Below are positions 55,979 to 64,000 of a DNA stretch of 64,000 nucleotides, in pieces (the stretch's first letter is position 1; the number at the start of each line of letters is the position of its first letter). The notes under the pieces were generated by a model. The model searched no databases, was not told the origin of the DNA, and saw only the letters and a list, made by a program, of their open reading frames with translations. The stretch spans positions 124,001-188,000 of the forward strand of contig NZ_JAJLQZ010000007.1 in assembly GCF_020991375.1 (NCBI RefSeq), written 5' to 3'. The position numbers and the translations under genes were made by a program. The DNA comes from Glycomyces amatae. GTDB lineage: Bacteria; Actinomycetota; Actinomycetes; Mycobacteriales; Micromonosporaceae.

Positions 55979-56365
55979 ATGGCCACGGTTGAACTGACCA
56001 AGGACAACTTCGAGGAGACCGTGACCGGCAACGGCATCGTGCTGGTCGACTGGTGGGCCGACTGGTGCGGCCCGTGCAAGATGTTCGCGCCGACCTTCGA
56101 GTCCGCCAGCGAGCAGCACGCCGACGTCGTCTTCGGCAAGATCGACACCGAGGACCAGCAGGAGCTCTCGGCCGAGGCCGGCATCCAGTCGATCCCGACG
56201 CTCATGGCGTTCCGGGACGGCATCCTCCTCTACAGCCAGCCCGGCGCCCTCCCGGCGGCCGCGCTGGAGGAGATCATCGGCAAGGTCAAGGAGCTCGACA
56301 TGGACGAGGTCCGCAAGCAGATCGAGGCCGAAGAGGCCGGCGACCACGACGGGCACCAGCACTAG
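55979..56365 (+). CDS. trxA: Thioredoxin
   Basis: 128 residues. Active site WADWCGPCK with Cys30 and Cys33, the cis-proline in SIPTLMAF, and a charged His/Asp-rich C-terminal extension (DHDGHQH) that could bind metal. It reduces disulfides and serves peroxiredoxins such as the AhpE-like protein at 60054 (inference). ATG at 55979 with GAGAGGCGG upstream. trxB is not in the window. Confidence 0.93.
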   Translation: MATVELTKDNFEETVTGNGIVLVDWWADWCGPCKMFAPTFESASEQHADVVFGKIDTEDQQELSAEAGIQSIPTLMAFRDGILLYSQPGALPAAALEEIIGKVKELDMDEVRKQIEAEEAGDHDGHQH

Positions 56366-56410
56366 ACCCGGTCACACGGCCTTCGAGGGGCGGGACGCGC
56401 GGCGTTCCCG

Positions 56411-56467
56411 CCCTTCGCCGTCCCCGGGGACGGCGAAGGGGGCCGCAGGCGAACGCCTGCGGCCCCC
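56411..56467. terminator. Double hairpin terminator between trxA and aceE
   Basis: A perfect 30-nt palindrome (56411-56440, arms CCCTTCGCCGTCCCC and complement, no loop) is followed by a 14-bp stem (56438-56451 with 56454-56467, loop AA). The two share three bases. They serve convergent genes. Confidence 0.75.
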
Positions 56468-56477
56468 TCTCCGCTGC

Positions 56478-59210
56478 TTACGAGTCGCCGCCCGCTTCGC
56501 CCGCCTCGGCGGCCGTCGGGTCGGTGATCTGGTACTTCGCGGCCGCCTGCGCGGCCAGCTCCGGCTTGACCTCGCCGCGCGCGGCGAGCTGCTGGAGCGC
56601 GGCCACCGCGATCGACTCGGCGTCGACGTTGAAGTGGCGGCGCAGCGCCCCGCGGGTGTCGGAGTGGCCGAAGCCGTCCGTGCCCAGCGAGGTGTAGTCG
56701 CCCGGCACCCAGCGGCTGATGAGGTCCGGCACGGACCGCATGTAGTCGCTGACGGCGATGAACGGCCCCTCGGCGCCCGAGAGCTTCTCGGTCACGTACG
56801 GGACGCGCTTCTCGGCCTCGGGGTGGCGCAGGTTCTGCCGCTCGGCCTCGACCGCGTCGCGGTTGAGCTCCGACCACGAGGTCACCGACCACACGTCGGC
56901 GGCCACGCCCCAGTCCGAGGCGAGCAGCTCGACGGCCTTCTGCGCCCACGGCATGCCCGAGCCCGACGCGAGCAGCTGCACTCGCGGGCCCTGCGCGTCC
57001 GAGGCCGAGACCCGGTGGAGGCCCCTGAGGATGCCCTCCACGTCCACGCCCTCCGGCTCGGCCGGCTGCACGATCGGCTCGTTGTAGACGGTCAGGTAGT
57101 AGAAGACGTGCTCGCCGTCGGCGTACATCCGCTTGAGGCCGTCCTGGACCAGGTGCCCGATCTCGTAGCCGAACGCCGGGTCGTAGGAGACCACCGCCGG
57201 GTTGGTGTGCGCGATCAGGATCGAGTGGCCGTCCTCGTGCTGGAGGCCCTCGCCGTTGAGCGTGGTCCGCCCGGCGGTCGCGCCGATGAGGAACCCGTTC
57301 GCGAGCTGGTCCGTGGCGGCCCAGATCGCGTCGGCGGTCCGCTGGAACCCGAACATCGAGTAGAAGATGTAGAACGGGATCATCGGCTCGCCGAGCGTGT
57401 CGCCCGAGGTGCCCGCCGCGGTGAACGCGGCCACCGAGCCGGCCTCGTTGATGCCCACGTGCATCAGCTGGCCCTGCTCGGACTCCTTGTAGGACAGGAA
57501 CAGGTCGCGGTCCACCGACAGGTACTGCTGGCCGTGCGGGGACCAGATCTTCGCCGTCGGGAACATCGCGTCCATGCCGAACGTGCGCGCCTCGTCGGGG
57601 ATGATCGGGACCCAGCGCTTGCCGATCTCCTTGTCCCGCATGAGGTCCTTGAGCAGGCGCACCAGCGCCATGGTGGTGGCGACCTTCTGCTTGCCCGAGC
57701 CGCGCTTGGCCGACTTGTAGGCGTCGTCGCCGGGCAGGTCCAGCGGGACCACCGTGTTGCGGCGCGAGGGGATCGAGCCGCCCAGGGCGCGGCGGCGCTC
57801 CTGGAGGTACTCGTGCTCGGCCGAGCCGGGCTCCGGCTTGATGTACGGCGGCAGGTACGGGCTCTGCTCGAGCTGCTCGTCGGTGACGGGCATGTCGAGC
57901 GCGTCCCGGAAGCCCTTGAGGTCCTCCAGGGAGAGCTTCTTCATCTGGTGCGTCGCGTTGCGGCCCTCGAAGGTCGAGCCGAGCTTGTAGCCCTTGACGG
58001 TGTGCGCGAGGATCACCGTCGGCTGGCCCTCGTGCTCCATCGCGGCCTTGTAGGCGGCGTAGATCTTGCGGTCGTCGTGGCCGCCGCGGCGCAGGTCCCA
58101 GATCTGGTCGTCGGTGAGGTTCTGGGCGAGCGCCTTCGTGCGCGTGTCGCGCCCGAAGAAGTGCTCGCGGACGAACGCCCCGGACTCGGCCTTGAAGGTC
58201 TGGTAGTCGCCGTCGGGCGTGGTGTTCATGAGGTTCACCAGCGCGCCGTCGTGGTCGGCGGCGAGCAGCGGGTCCCACTCGCGGCCCCACATGACCTTGA
58301 TGACGTTCCAGCCCGCGCCGCGGAAGTACGACTCGAGCTCCTGCACGATCTTGCCGTTGCCGCGCACCGGCCCGTCGAGGCGCTGGAGGTTGCAGTTGAC
58401 GACGAACGTCAGGTTGTCGAGCTCGGCGCCCGCCGCGAACTGCAGCGCGCCCCGCGACTCGACCTCGTCCATCTCGCCGTCGCCCAGGAACGCCCACACC
58501 TGCTGCCGCTTGGTGTCGGCCATGCCGCGGTCGTCCATGTAGCGGTTGAACAGCGCCTGGTAGATCGCGTTGATCGGGCCCAGGCCCATCGACACGGTCG
58601 GGAACTGCCAGTAGTCGGGCATCAGCCGCGGGTGGGGGTAGGAGGGCAGGCCGCCCTGCGGGCGCGACACCTCCTGGCGGAAGCCGTCCAGGTCGTCCTC
58701 GCTCAGGCGCCCCTCGATGAAGGACCGGGCGTACATGCCGGGGGAGGCGTGGCCCTGGAAGAAGATCTGGTCGCCGCCGCCGGCGTGGTCGCGGCCGCGG
58801 AAGAAGTGGTTGTAGCCCACCTCGTACAGGTTCGCCGCGGAGGCGTACGTGGAGATGTGGCCGCCCACGCCGATGCCGGGTCGCTGCGCGCGGTGCACGG
58901 TCATCGCCGCGTTCCACCGCACGAAGCTGCGGATGCGTTGCTCGACGGCCTCGTCGCCGGGGTAGTGCGGCTCGGCCTCGACCGGAATGGTGTTCACATA
59001 GTCGGTGCTCGTGGACGCCGGGACGCCGATCTGGCGGTTGCGGGCGTGCTCGAGCAGCCGCTGGATGACGTAGCGGGCGCGGCTGCGCCCGCCGGCGTCG
59101 AGGAGGCCGTCGAGGGATTCCAGCCACTCGCTGGTCTCCCCCGGGTCAGTGTCCGGTACTTGGGTCGGCAATCCGTCACTGATGGGCGGCCGGTTCTGTT
59201 CCGTGGTCAC
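56478..59210 (-). CDS. aceE: Pyruvate dehydrogenase E1 component, homodimeric type
   Basis: 910 residues. Thiamine-diphosphate enzyme that decarboxylates pyruvate and acetylates the lipoyl group of E2. Seen: [20 protein letters not shown], ThDP motif [14 protein letters not shown], and the pyrimidine domain [20 protein letters not shown] start at 59210. Placed next to the fab operon, linking acetyl-CoA supply to fatty-acid synthesis; aceE beside a PucR-type regulator and fabD is also seen in mycobacteria. Confidence 0.96.
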   Translation of the reverse strand: MTTEQNRPPISDGLPTQVPDTDPGETSEWLESLDGLLDAGGRSRARYVIQRLLEHARNRQIGVPASTSTDYVNTIPVEAEPHYPGDEAVEQRIRSFVRWNAAMTVHRAQRPGIGVGGHISTYASAANLYEVGYNHFFRGRDHAGGGDQIFFQGHASPGMYARSFIEGRLSEDDLDGFRQEVSRPQGGLPSYPHPRLMPDYWQFPTVSMGLGPINAIYQALFNRYMDDRGMADTKRQQVWAFLGDGEMDEVESRGALQFAAGAELDNLTFVVNCNLQRLDGPVRGNGKIVQELESYFRGAGWNVIKVMWGREWDPLLAADHDGALVNLMNTTPDGDYQTFKAESGAFVREHFFGRDTRTKALAQNLTDDQIWDLRRGGHDDRKIYAAYKAAMEHEGQPTVILAHTVKGYKLGSTFEGRNATHQMKKLSLEDLKGFRDALDMPVTDEQLEQSPYLPPYIKPEPGSAEHEYLQERRRALGGSIPSRRNTVVPLDLPGDDAYKSAKRGSGKQKVATTMALVRLLKDLMRDKEIGKRWVPIIPDEARTFGMDAMFPTAKIWSPHGQQYLSVDRDLFLSYKESEQGQLMHVGINEAGSVAAFTAAGTSGDTLGEPMIPFYIFYSMFGFQRTADAIWAATDQLANGFLIGATAGRTTLNGEGLQHEDGHSILIAHTNPAVVSYDPAFGYEIGHLVQDGLKRMYADGEHVFYYLTVYNEPIVQPAEPEGVDVEGILRGLHRVSASDAQGPRVQLLASGSGMPWAQKAVELLASDWGVAADVWSVTSWSELNRDAVEAERQNLRHPEAEKRVPYVTEKLSGAEGPFIAVSDYMRSVPDLISRWVPGDYTSLGTDGFGHSDTRGALRRHFNVDAESIAVAALQQLAARGEVKPELAAQAAAKYQITDPTAAEAGEAGGDS

Positions 59211-59578
59211 GGGCGATCCCTCGTTCTAAGACTGCGGCTTTGCAGGGTTTCTCGTATGGCAGCAGAGTGTCATCGTTTTCTACCATCCTCCCTTGAATCT
59301 ACCGCGAGCGTCGCCGACCCACCCGGGTTGATGCGACCGCGCCCACACTCCCCGCGACCTCGAACGCCGCTCACCTGCGCCCCCGCGCGTCAAGCGCTAT
59401 CAGAAGAGATGACGGCCACGTGAACGTGTGCTCATCTCCGCGTTCGGAGGCCGTGCGGTCCTTCCTCCGCGCGTGCGCGCGCGGGCGGCGCATATGCCGC
59501 ACCGCATATGCCGTACCTCATATGCTGTGCAGAGCAGGGCGGTACGCTCTGGCCAGTCGACACCCATGGAGGGACGAA
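59211..59578. other. 368-base divergent region aceE / DUF3052
   Basis: Next to aceE is an AT-richer stretch (about 59225-59300) that should hold its promoter; no clean hexamer pair was picked. Next to the DUF3052 gene is a triple CATATG repeat (59491-59532). Confidence 0.5.
59491..59532. repeat. Three 14-bp repeats with GCATATGC/CATATGC cores
   Basis: CATATGCCGCACCG, CATATGCCGTACCT and CATATGCTGTGCAG lie head to tail (starts 59491, 59505, 59519). Each is centred on a CATATG palindrome, 47-88 bases upstream of the DUF3052 start; operator-like. Confidence 0.6.
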
Positions 59579-59995
59579 TTGAACGCTCCGAGCAGCCAGG
59601 TGGACGTCTCCAGCGTCGTGCAGCGACTCGGGCTCGACGGTGTCGAATCCGTGATGGAGATCGGGTTCGACACGGACGTCGACGCGACCCTGCGCACCGC
59701 CGTCATCGACGCCGTCGGCGAACTCCTGGGGGAGGACTCCGACGAGATCGTCGGGGCCGTCCTCCTGTGGTGTCGCGAGGAGGACGGCGACCTCGTCGAC
59801 CTCCTCCTGGACGCCCGCGACCCCCTCGCCGACGACGGCGTGGTCTGGCTCCTGACCCCCAAGGCCGGGCGGAGCGGCCACATCGAGCCGGCCGACGTCG
59901 AGGAGTCGGCGGCCCTGGCCGGCCTCAAGTCGACCAAGACGCTCAACGCCTCCCCCGACTGGGTCGCCTCGCGGATGGTCGTCGCGCGGCGCTAA
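59579..59995 (+). CDS. DUF3052 family protein
   Basis: 138 residues, acidic, soluble. Conserved blocks: EIGFDTDVDATLRTAVIDA, DDGVVWLLTPKAGRSGHIEP and ASPDWVASRMV. Function unknown; in actinobacteria it commonly sits between aceE and ahpE, as here. Start is TTG at 59579, chosen because GGAGGG lies five bases upstream; longer starts (ATG or GTG from 59420) would add Arg/Cys-rich residues that overlap the CATATG repeats. Confidence 0.82.
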   Translation: MNAPSSQVDVSSVVQRLGLDGVESVMEIGFDTDVDATLRTAVIDAVGELLGEDSDEIVGAVLLWCREEDGDLVDLLLDARDPLADDGVVWLLTPKAGRSGHIEPADVEESAALAGLKSTKTLNASPDWVASRMVVARR

Positions 59996-60053
59996 CGTTC
60001 AGCGCGTCCGACCACCGAGGCCCTCCCGCGAGGGCCGCACCCAAGGAGCGCAG

Positions 60054-60518
60054 ATGCCGATCGAGACCGGAACCAAGGCCCCCGGCTTCACCCTGAAGGA
60101 CCAGAACAACCAGGAGGTCGCCCTCGCCGACTTCGCCGGCGAGAAGCACGTCCTCCTGGTCTTCTACCCGTTCGCGTTCACCGGCGTGTGCGAGGGCGAG
60201 CTGTGCGGCATCCGCGACAACCTCGACGCCTACCAGACCGACGAGGTCCAGGTCCTCAGCGTCTCCGTCGACTCCCCGTTCGCCCACAAGGTCTGGGCGC
60301 AGCGCGAGGGCTTCGAGTTCCCGCTGCTGAGCGACTTCTGGCCGCACGGCGAGGTCGCCCAGGCCTACGGCGTGTTCAACGCGGAGAAGGGCATGGCGAA
60401 CCGCGGCACCTTCGTCATCGACAAGGCCGGCGTGGTCCGCTTCGCCGAGATGAACCTGCCCGGCGAGCCCCGCGACCAGGGCGCCTGGCAGAAGGCCCTG
60501 GCCGAGCTCCAGGCCTGA
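60054..60518 (+). CDS. ahpE: AhpE/Bcp-like peroxiredoxin
   Basis: 154 residues. Peroxidatic cysteine in FYPFAFTGVCEGELCGIRD, Cys46, with the AhpE-type PxAFTGxCxGEL context. A second cysteine, Cys51, sits five residues on, the spacing of Bcp/PrxQ resolving cysteines, while mycobacterial AhpE lacks it. It reduces hydroperoxides, probably with thioredoxin or mycothiol as donor. ATG at 60054 with AAGGAGCG upstream. Confidence 0.88.
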   Translation: MPIETGTKAPGFTLKDQNNQEVALADFAGEKHVLLVFYPFAFTGVCEGELCGIRDNLDAYQTDEVQVLSVSVDSPFAHKVWAQREGFEFPLLSDFWPHGEVAQAYGVFNAEKGMANRGTFVIDKAGVVRFAEMNLPGEPRDQGAWQKALAELQA

Positions 60519-60527
60519 GACCGCACG

Positions 60528-60580
60528 GGGCGCAGCGGCCGGCCGCCGCTGCGCCCTTGGCGTTCAATGGGTTGAACGCC
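60528..60580 (+). terminator. Terminator plus second hairpin after ahpE
   Basis: 12-bp stem GGGCGCAGCGGC (60528-60539) with 60545-60556, then a separate 9-bp stem GGCGTTCAA (60559-60567) with TTGAACGCC (60572-60580) and loop TGGG. The second may be an operator for the next gene. Confidence 0.65.
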
Positions 60581-60602
60581 CCCCCCACGATCGGATCAGC
60601 CC

Positions 60603-61151
60603 GTGCGCCACCGCCTCGCCGCCCTCGCCCTCCTGCCGCTCGCCGCCGGCTGCTCCCTGATCGGCGGGCAGGAGGAGGACCTCGACTTCGACGCCTACGC
60701 CGGCGACCTCACCGACATGCACAACGAGGGCGTCCGACTGGACCGGGAGCTGACCGCGGCCGAGGGCCGGATCATCCAGGACTGCCTGGAGGACCGGGGC
60801 TTCGGCGGCTGGGAGCCCCACCGCGGGCACCTCCGCGTCCACGACTACCTGTTCGAGGCCGGCGAGGCCGGGCACCCGTACCACTCCTTCGAGGGCGGCG
60901 GCGGCGCCTGGCCCGACCCTCCCGAGGACGTCCCGGACGCCGACGACGCCCAGGGCTGGCTCGACTTCGAACGCGGCACGGCCGTCCGCATCGCCGAGTG
61001 CGGCGACGAGACCGGCTACCGCGAGGCTGCCGGGCACGCCTGGGAGCAGGCGCAGCTGCGGTACTACCTCGACATCGAGCAGGAGACGTACGCGTGGCAG
61101 GAGGAGATGCGCCGCCACCTCGAGGCGGCCCAGGAGGTCATCGAGGGCTGA
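60603..61151 (+). CDS. Putative lipoprotein of unknown function
   Basis: 182 residues. Short signal peptide with lipobox LAAGC (Cys17), then an acidic, largely helical domain with three further cysteines (two in QDCLEDRG- and AECGDE-like contexts). No family recognised. GTG start at 60603. Its last 14 bases overlap the convergent CDF gene tail to tail. Confidence 0.65.
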   Translation: MRHRLAALALLPLAAGCSLIGGQEEDLDFDAYAGDLTDMHNEGVRLDRELTAAEGRIIQDCLEDRGFGGWEPHRGHLRVHDYLFEAGEAGHPYHSFEGGGGAWPDPPEDVPDADDAQGWLDFERGTAVRIAECGDETGYREAAGHAWEQAQLRYYLDIEQETYAWQEEMRRHLEAAQEVIEG

Positions 61152-62118
61152 GGCCCCCGTCGCCGCGCTCCAGCGGGGCGGCGCCCCACGGGCTCAGGAA
61201 CACGAACCGGATCATCGGGAACCGCTCGCGCAGCCGCGCCTCCACGGCCCGGCTGGTGCGCTCGATCGCCTCGCCGCTCGCGCTGTCGCGGTAGTCGATC
61301 TTGGCGGCGACGAGCACCGACTCCGGCCCCAGGTAGAGCGTCAGGAGCTCCTGGACGGCCGCGATGTCCTCGCCCGCCTCGATCTCCGCGAGCACCGCCC
61401 CGCGGAACCGCGGCGGCAGGCTCCGTCCGATCAGGAGCGAGAGGTTCGCGTGGCCGAGCAGGACCGCCACGATCAGCAGCAGCACGCCGATGAGGACGGA
61501 CGCGCCGCCGTCGTAGAACGGGTCCCCGGTGATCTCGGTGAGCGCCAGGCCGGTCGCCGCCAGGATCAGGCCGGTGAGCGCGGCGAAGTCCTCCAGGAAC
61601 ACCGCCTTGACGCTTGTGTCCGCGGTGTGGCGCAGGAACCGGCCCGGCCGCACCTTCCACTTGCGGGACTCGTCGCGCAGCTGCACGATGGTGCGCGTGA
61701 ACGAGACGCCCTCCAGCACGAACGAGATCGCCAGGACGATGTAGGCGACCAGGTAGTTCGACTCGGTCCCGCCGTGCATCGAGTGCACGCCGTGGGTGAT
61801 GGAGAACAGGCCGCCGGCGACGAACGTGAACGCCGCGGCGAGCGCCGCCCACATGTAGGCGGTGGAGCCGTAGCCGAACGGGTGCGCCTCGTCGGGGGCC
61901 TTCTCGCTGTTGCGCAGCGCGATGTACAGCATGAACTGGGTGACGGTGTCGGCCGCGGAGTGCGCGGCCTCCGAGACCATCGCGGCCGATCCCGACAGGA
62001 GCCCCGCGACGAGCTTCGCGATCGCGATGCCCAGGTTCATCAGGCCCGCGACGATCACGGTGAGGATGCTCTCCGCGTTCGCGGGTTCCTCCGGCTGCGC
62101 TTCGGCCGCTTCGCTCAC
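61138..62118 (-). CDS. Cation diffusion facilitator family transporter
   Basis: 326 residues. About five or six membrane helices with the metal-site pattern SEAAHSAADTVTQ (HxxxD), a second acidic helix (LEDFAALTG), and a C-terminal cytoplasmic domain (VQELLTLYLGPESVLVAAKI). It should export zinc, iron or a similar divalent ion in exchange for protons. GTG start at 62118. Monocistronic, ending inside the convergent lipoprotein gene. Confidence 0.87.
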   Translation of the reverse strand: MSEAAEAQPEEPANAESILTVIVAGLMNLGIAIAKLVAGLLSGSAAMVSEAAHSAADTVTQFMLYIALRNSEKAPDEAHPFGYGSTAYMWAALAAAFTFVAGGLFSITHGVHSMHGGTESNYLVAYIVLAISFVLEGVSFTRTIVQLRDESRKWKVRPGRFLRHTADTSVKAVFLEDFAALTGLILAATGLALTEITGDPFYDGGASVLIGVLLLIVAVLLGHANLSLLIGRSLPPRFRGAVLAEIEAGEDIAAVQELLTLYLGPESVLVAAKIDYRDSASGEAIERTSRAVEARLRERFPMIRFVFLSPWGAAPLERGDGGLSPR

Positions 62119-62154
62119 GCCCTCGAGCTTAGCGAGGCGGGGCCGGTCGCCGGT

Positions 62155-62733
62155 TCAGTTCGGGCGGAGCGCCGCGAACGCCTCGTCCACGAGTGCCGGG
62201 AGGTCCTCGCGCCCGCCCCCGGCAGTCCACCGGTCGGCGGCCAGCTCGACGCAGGCGATCGCGGCCGCGGCGAGCACGCCGTCCCGCAGCGAGGCCTCGC
62301 CGCGGCCCGCCCGCTCGGCGAGCACGGCGGCGACCAGCCGCTGCCAGGAGTGCTGGTGCTCCATCCGGCAGGCGGCGAGCGAGGGGCTCTCCCTGACCAT
62401 GCGCGCCAGCGCGAGCGCGCGGTCGGCGTCTTGGCGGAACTCCTCCACGAAGCCGTCGACGCTCTGCCGCAGGGAGACCCACTCGTCCTCGCCCGCGGGC
62501 CGCGAGCGCAGGGCGTCGGCGAGCTCGAAGCCCTTCGCCTCCAGGGCGCCCAGGACGGCGTCCTCCTTGGTCTTGAAGTAGCGCAGGAAGGTCGAGCGGG
62601 AGACGCCCGCGGCGGCGGCGACGTCGTTGACCGTGGACCGGTCGAAGCCCTCGCGGTTGAAGACCTCCAGGGCGGCCTCGGCCAGCTCGGCGCGCACGGC
62701 GGCGCGGGCGATGTCGCGGGTGCCTCGGTTCAC
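62155..62733 (-). CDS. TetR-family transcriptional regulator
   Basis: 192 residues. Helix-turn-helix (about 25-55: TVNDVAAAAGVSRSTFLRYF) and a helical ligand domain. Divergent from an SDR gene across a 93-base region that carries a perfect palindrome over the SDR promoter, so it very likely represses that gene and perhaps itself. GTG start at 62733. Confidence 0.87.
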   Translation of the reverse strand: MNRGTRDIARAAVRAELAEAALEVFNREGFDRSTVNDVAAAAGVSRSTFLRYFKTKEDAVLGALEAKGFELADALRSRPAGEDEWVSLRQSVDGFVEEFRQDADRALALARMVRESPSLAACRMEHQHSWQRLVAAVLAERAGRGEASLRDGVLAAAAIACVELAADRWTAGGGREDLPALVDEAFAALRPN

Positions 62734-62764
62734 GGGGCCGATCCTACCAATCCTCGCTCCGGGG

Positions 62765-62809
62765 TTGTCATATGTGAGACTCAGGCTCTAACATGAGACT
62801 GAGTCTCAT
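62765..62809 (+). promoter_or_regulatory. SDR promoter with TetR operators
   Basis: -35 TTGTCA (62765-62770), 18-base spacer, -10 TAACAT (62789-62794). Operator ATGAGACT-G-AGTCTCAT is perfect at 62793-62809, and a weaker copy (GAGACT-C-AGGCTC, 62776-62788) lies in the spacer. Confidence 0.7.
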
Positions 62810-62826
62810 AAAGAGGAGTTGATTCC

Positions 62827-63675
62827 ATGAGCGTTCAGGGAGCCCCTGACCTCGACGGGAGGACCGTCGTCGTCACCGGCGCCAGTTCGGGCATCGGCGC
62901 CGCCGCGGCCCGCCGCTTCGCCGCGCTCGGCGCCGAGGTGGCGGTCGTCGGCCGCGACCCGCGCAAGACCGCCGCGGTCGCCGATTCCGTCGGCGGCCCG
63001 GCCTTCACCGCCGACTTCGCGGACCTCGGCGACGTGCGCGCCCTCGCCGCCGACCTGGCCGACCGCTTCCCGCGCATCGACGTCCTCGCGAACAACGCCG
63101 GCGGCTACCGCCCCGAGCGCGTCCTCACCGCCGACGGCCACGAGTGGACCTTCCAGGTCAACCACCTGGCGCCGTTCCTGCTCACGAACCTGCTGCTCGA
63201 CCGCCTCGCCCGGAGCCCCGACGCGCGGGTGATCTCGACCGGCAGCATGGCCTACCGCGGCGCGGCGCTCGACCTCGACGACCTCGACGCCGCCGAGGGC
63301 AGGTACCGCCCCATGAAGGTCTACGGCGCCGCGAAGCTCGCGACGATCCTGTTCACCCGCGAACTGGCCCGCCGCACCGAGGGCACCACCGTGACGGCCT
63401 CGGCGTTCCACCCCGGCGGCGTCGCCAGCGACGTGTTCCGCGAGAAGCAGGTCCTCAACCGGCTCATCGGCTCGCCCCTGGGCCGGCTCCTGCTCACCCC
63501 CGAGCAGGGCGCCGAACCGCTCGTCATGCTCGCGACCGCGCCGGAGGCGGCCGACGGCGCCTACTTCCACCGGCTCAGGCGCGAGTCGCCCCGAGGCCGG
63601 CACGCGACCGACCCCGGCCTCGCCCGCGCGCTGTGGGAGCGCTCGGAGCGGATGACCGGGGTCGCGGCGCGCTGA
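62827..63675 (+). CDS. Short-chain dehydrogenase/reductase
   Basis: 282 residues, classical SDR. Cofactor motif TGASSGIGAAAARR, NNAG, catalytic Ser in STGSMAYRG and YGAAK (YxxxK). Resembles retinol-dehydrogenase/WW-oxidoreductase-like SDRs; substrate unknown. ATG at 62827 with AAGAGGAG upstream. Under control of the divergent TetR (inference), so the substrate may be the inducer. Confidence 0.88.
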   Translation: MSVQGAPDLDGRTVVVTGASSGIGAAAARRFAALGAEVAVVGRDPRKTAAVADSVGGPAFTADFADLGDVRALAADLADRFPRIDVLANNAGGYRPERVLTADGHEWTFQVNHLAPFLLTNLLLDRLARSPDARVISTGSMAYRGAALDLDDLDAAEGRYRPMKVYGAAKLATILFTRELARRTEGTTVTASAFHPGGVASDVFREKQVLNRLIGSPLGRLLLTPEQGAEPLVMLATAPEAADGAYFHRLRRESPRGRHATDPGLARALWERSERMTGVAAR

Positions 63676-63691
63676 CGGAGGCGCCGGTCCG

Positions 63692-64000
63692 CTACGACTC
63701 CTCGGCGAAACCCCACTCGCCGACGTTGTAGAACACCCGCATCGTGGTCGCCCAGTTGTCGCGGACGTTCACGACGTCCTCGTTCAGCATGACCAGCGCC
63801 GGGGTCCACGCGAGCGGCAGCTGCACCGACTGGTCCAGGGAGATCTGCGCGGCCCGGTTGTTGAGCTCGGCGGCCCGGTCGCGGTCCATCGTGGTCGCGA
63901 GCTCGTCCACGATGGCGTCGACCTCGTCGTCACGGAACCCGGTGTGGCCCCCCTCGCCCCAGTAGTCGGCCGCGGAGGAGGCGAACAGCGGCGTCTCGAT
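63692..64000 (-). CDS. ABC transporter substrate-binding protein, family 5 (C-terminal part)
   Basis: The frame is open to the window edge, giving the last 102 residues of a peptide/nickel-type (DppA/OppA) binding protein: YWGEGGHTGFRDDEVDAIVD followed by DRDRAAELNNRAAQISLDQS and LPLAWTPALVMLNEDVVNV are the usual C-terminal blocks. The 5' end and any lipobox lie outside. It ends 16 bases from the convergent SDR stop. Confidence 0.85.
   Translation of the reverse strand: METPLFASSAADYWGEGGHTGFRDDEVDAIVDELATTMDRDRAAELNNRAAQISLDQSVQLPLAWTPALVMLNEDVVNVRDNWATTMRVFYNVGEWGFAEES

Noticed and set aside
56634-59423. A 929-codon open frame antisense to aceE, and many other long antisense or out-of-frame ORFs
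   Set aside because: High GC leaves alternative frames open; their products are Arg/Pro/Gly/Val-rich, low-complexity and lack start context. The aceE frame has all family motifs.

Overview
The window is chromosomal DNA from a high-GC actinobacterium. The coding DNA has very strong G/C bias at third codon positions, many GTG and a few TTG starts, and a typically actinobacterial gene content: fasR-fabD-fabH-acpP-fabF, homodimeric-type aceE, DUF3040, DUF4191, DUF3052, an SCO5199-like protein, a Trp-operon membrane protein, actinobacterial-type LipA and LipB, and GluABCD. I cannot fix the genus from sequence alone; a Glycomyces, Micromonospora or Streptomyces-like relative is plausible. No rRNA, tRNA, CRISPR array, insertion sequence or prophage was seen. 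Most of the window reads as core or near-core genome.

Layout. 1-9.5 kb: 3' part of an NAD-glutamate dehydrogenase, a ROK repressor bracketed by inverted intergenic repeats, an ABC-2 exporter pair, a lone ABC ATPase, a DUF1023-type hydrolase and lipB. 9.8-13.2 kb: glutamate ABC importer gluABCD. 13.3-16.1 kb: a MinD/CooC-like ATPase, an SCO5199-like protein, and a membrane protein-TetR operon with two palindromic operators. 16.4-31.6 kb: histidine and tryptophan genes (hisF ... hisI, Trp membrane protein, trpC, trpB, trpA, lgt), interrupted by about 9.5 kb holding a heterodimeric ABC exporter, a small secreted protein, an LPXTG surface protein, a BCCT transporter that reads without a stop into a quinone oxidoreductase, and a RibD-like reductase. 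31.6-42.5 kb: FAD monooxygenase, GNAT, a DUF234-like protein, a GDP-mannose 3,5-epimerase homologue followed by a WecG/TagA glycosyltransferase, a methyltransferase, a two-component system, a phosphodiesterase, dinB and DUF3040. 42.6-50.8 kb: DUF4191, lipA, purC, a second two-component system, asnB and a DUF418 protein. 51.2-60.5 kb: fatty-acid synthesis operon with its regulator fasR, trxA, aceE, a DUF3052 protein and an AhpE-like peroxiredoxin. 60.6-64 kb: a lipoprotein, a CDF metal transporter, a TetR-SDR divergent pair with a clear operator, and the 3' end of a peptide-type solute-binding protein.

How parts work together. AceE makes acetyl-CoA, FabD/FabH/AcpP/FabF use it for fatty acids, and LipB/LipA make the lipoyl cofactor that 2-oxoacid dehydrogenases need; FasR probably controls the fab operon through a promoter that overlaps its own stop codon. 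The epimerase and WecG-type transferase look like a small cell-surface glycan module.

The least expected features are (i) a family of about 70-90 nt hairpin-containing repeats, at least nine copies, all found between genes; (ii) a bacterial GDP-mannose 3,5-epimerase with all four catalytic residues of the plant enzyme; (iii) the stopless transporter-oxidoreductase reading frame; and (iv) a 35-nt tandem repeat grown out of the 3' end of fabF. Nothing here is a clear new defence or mobile system.
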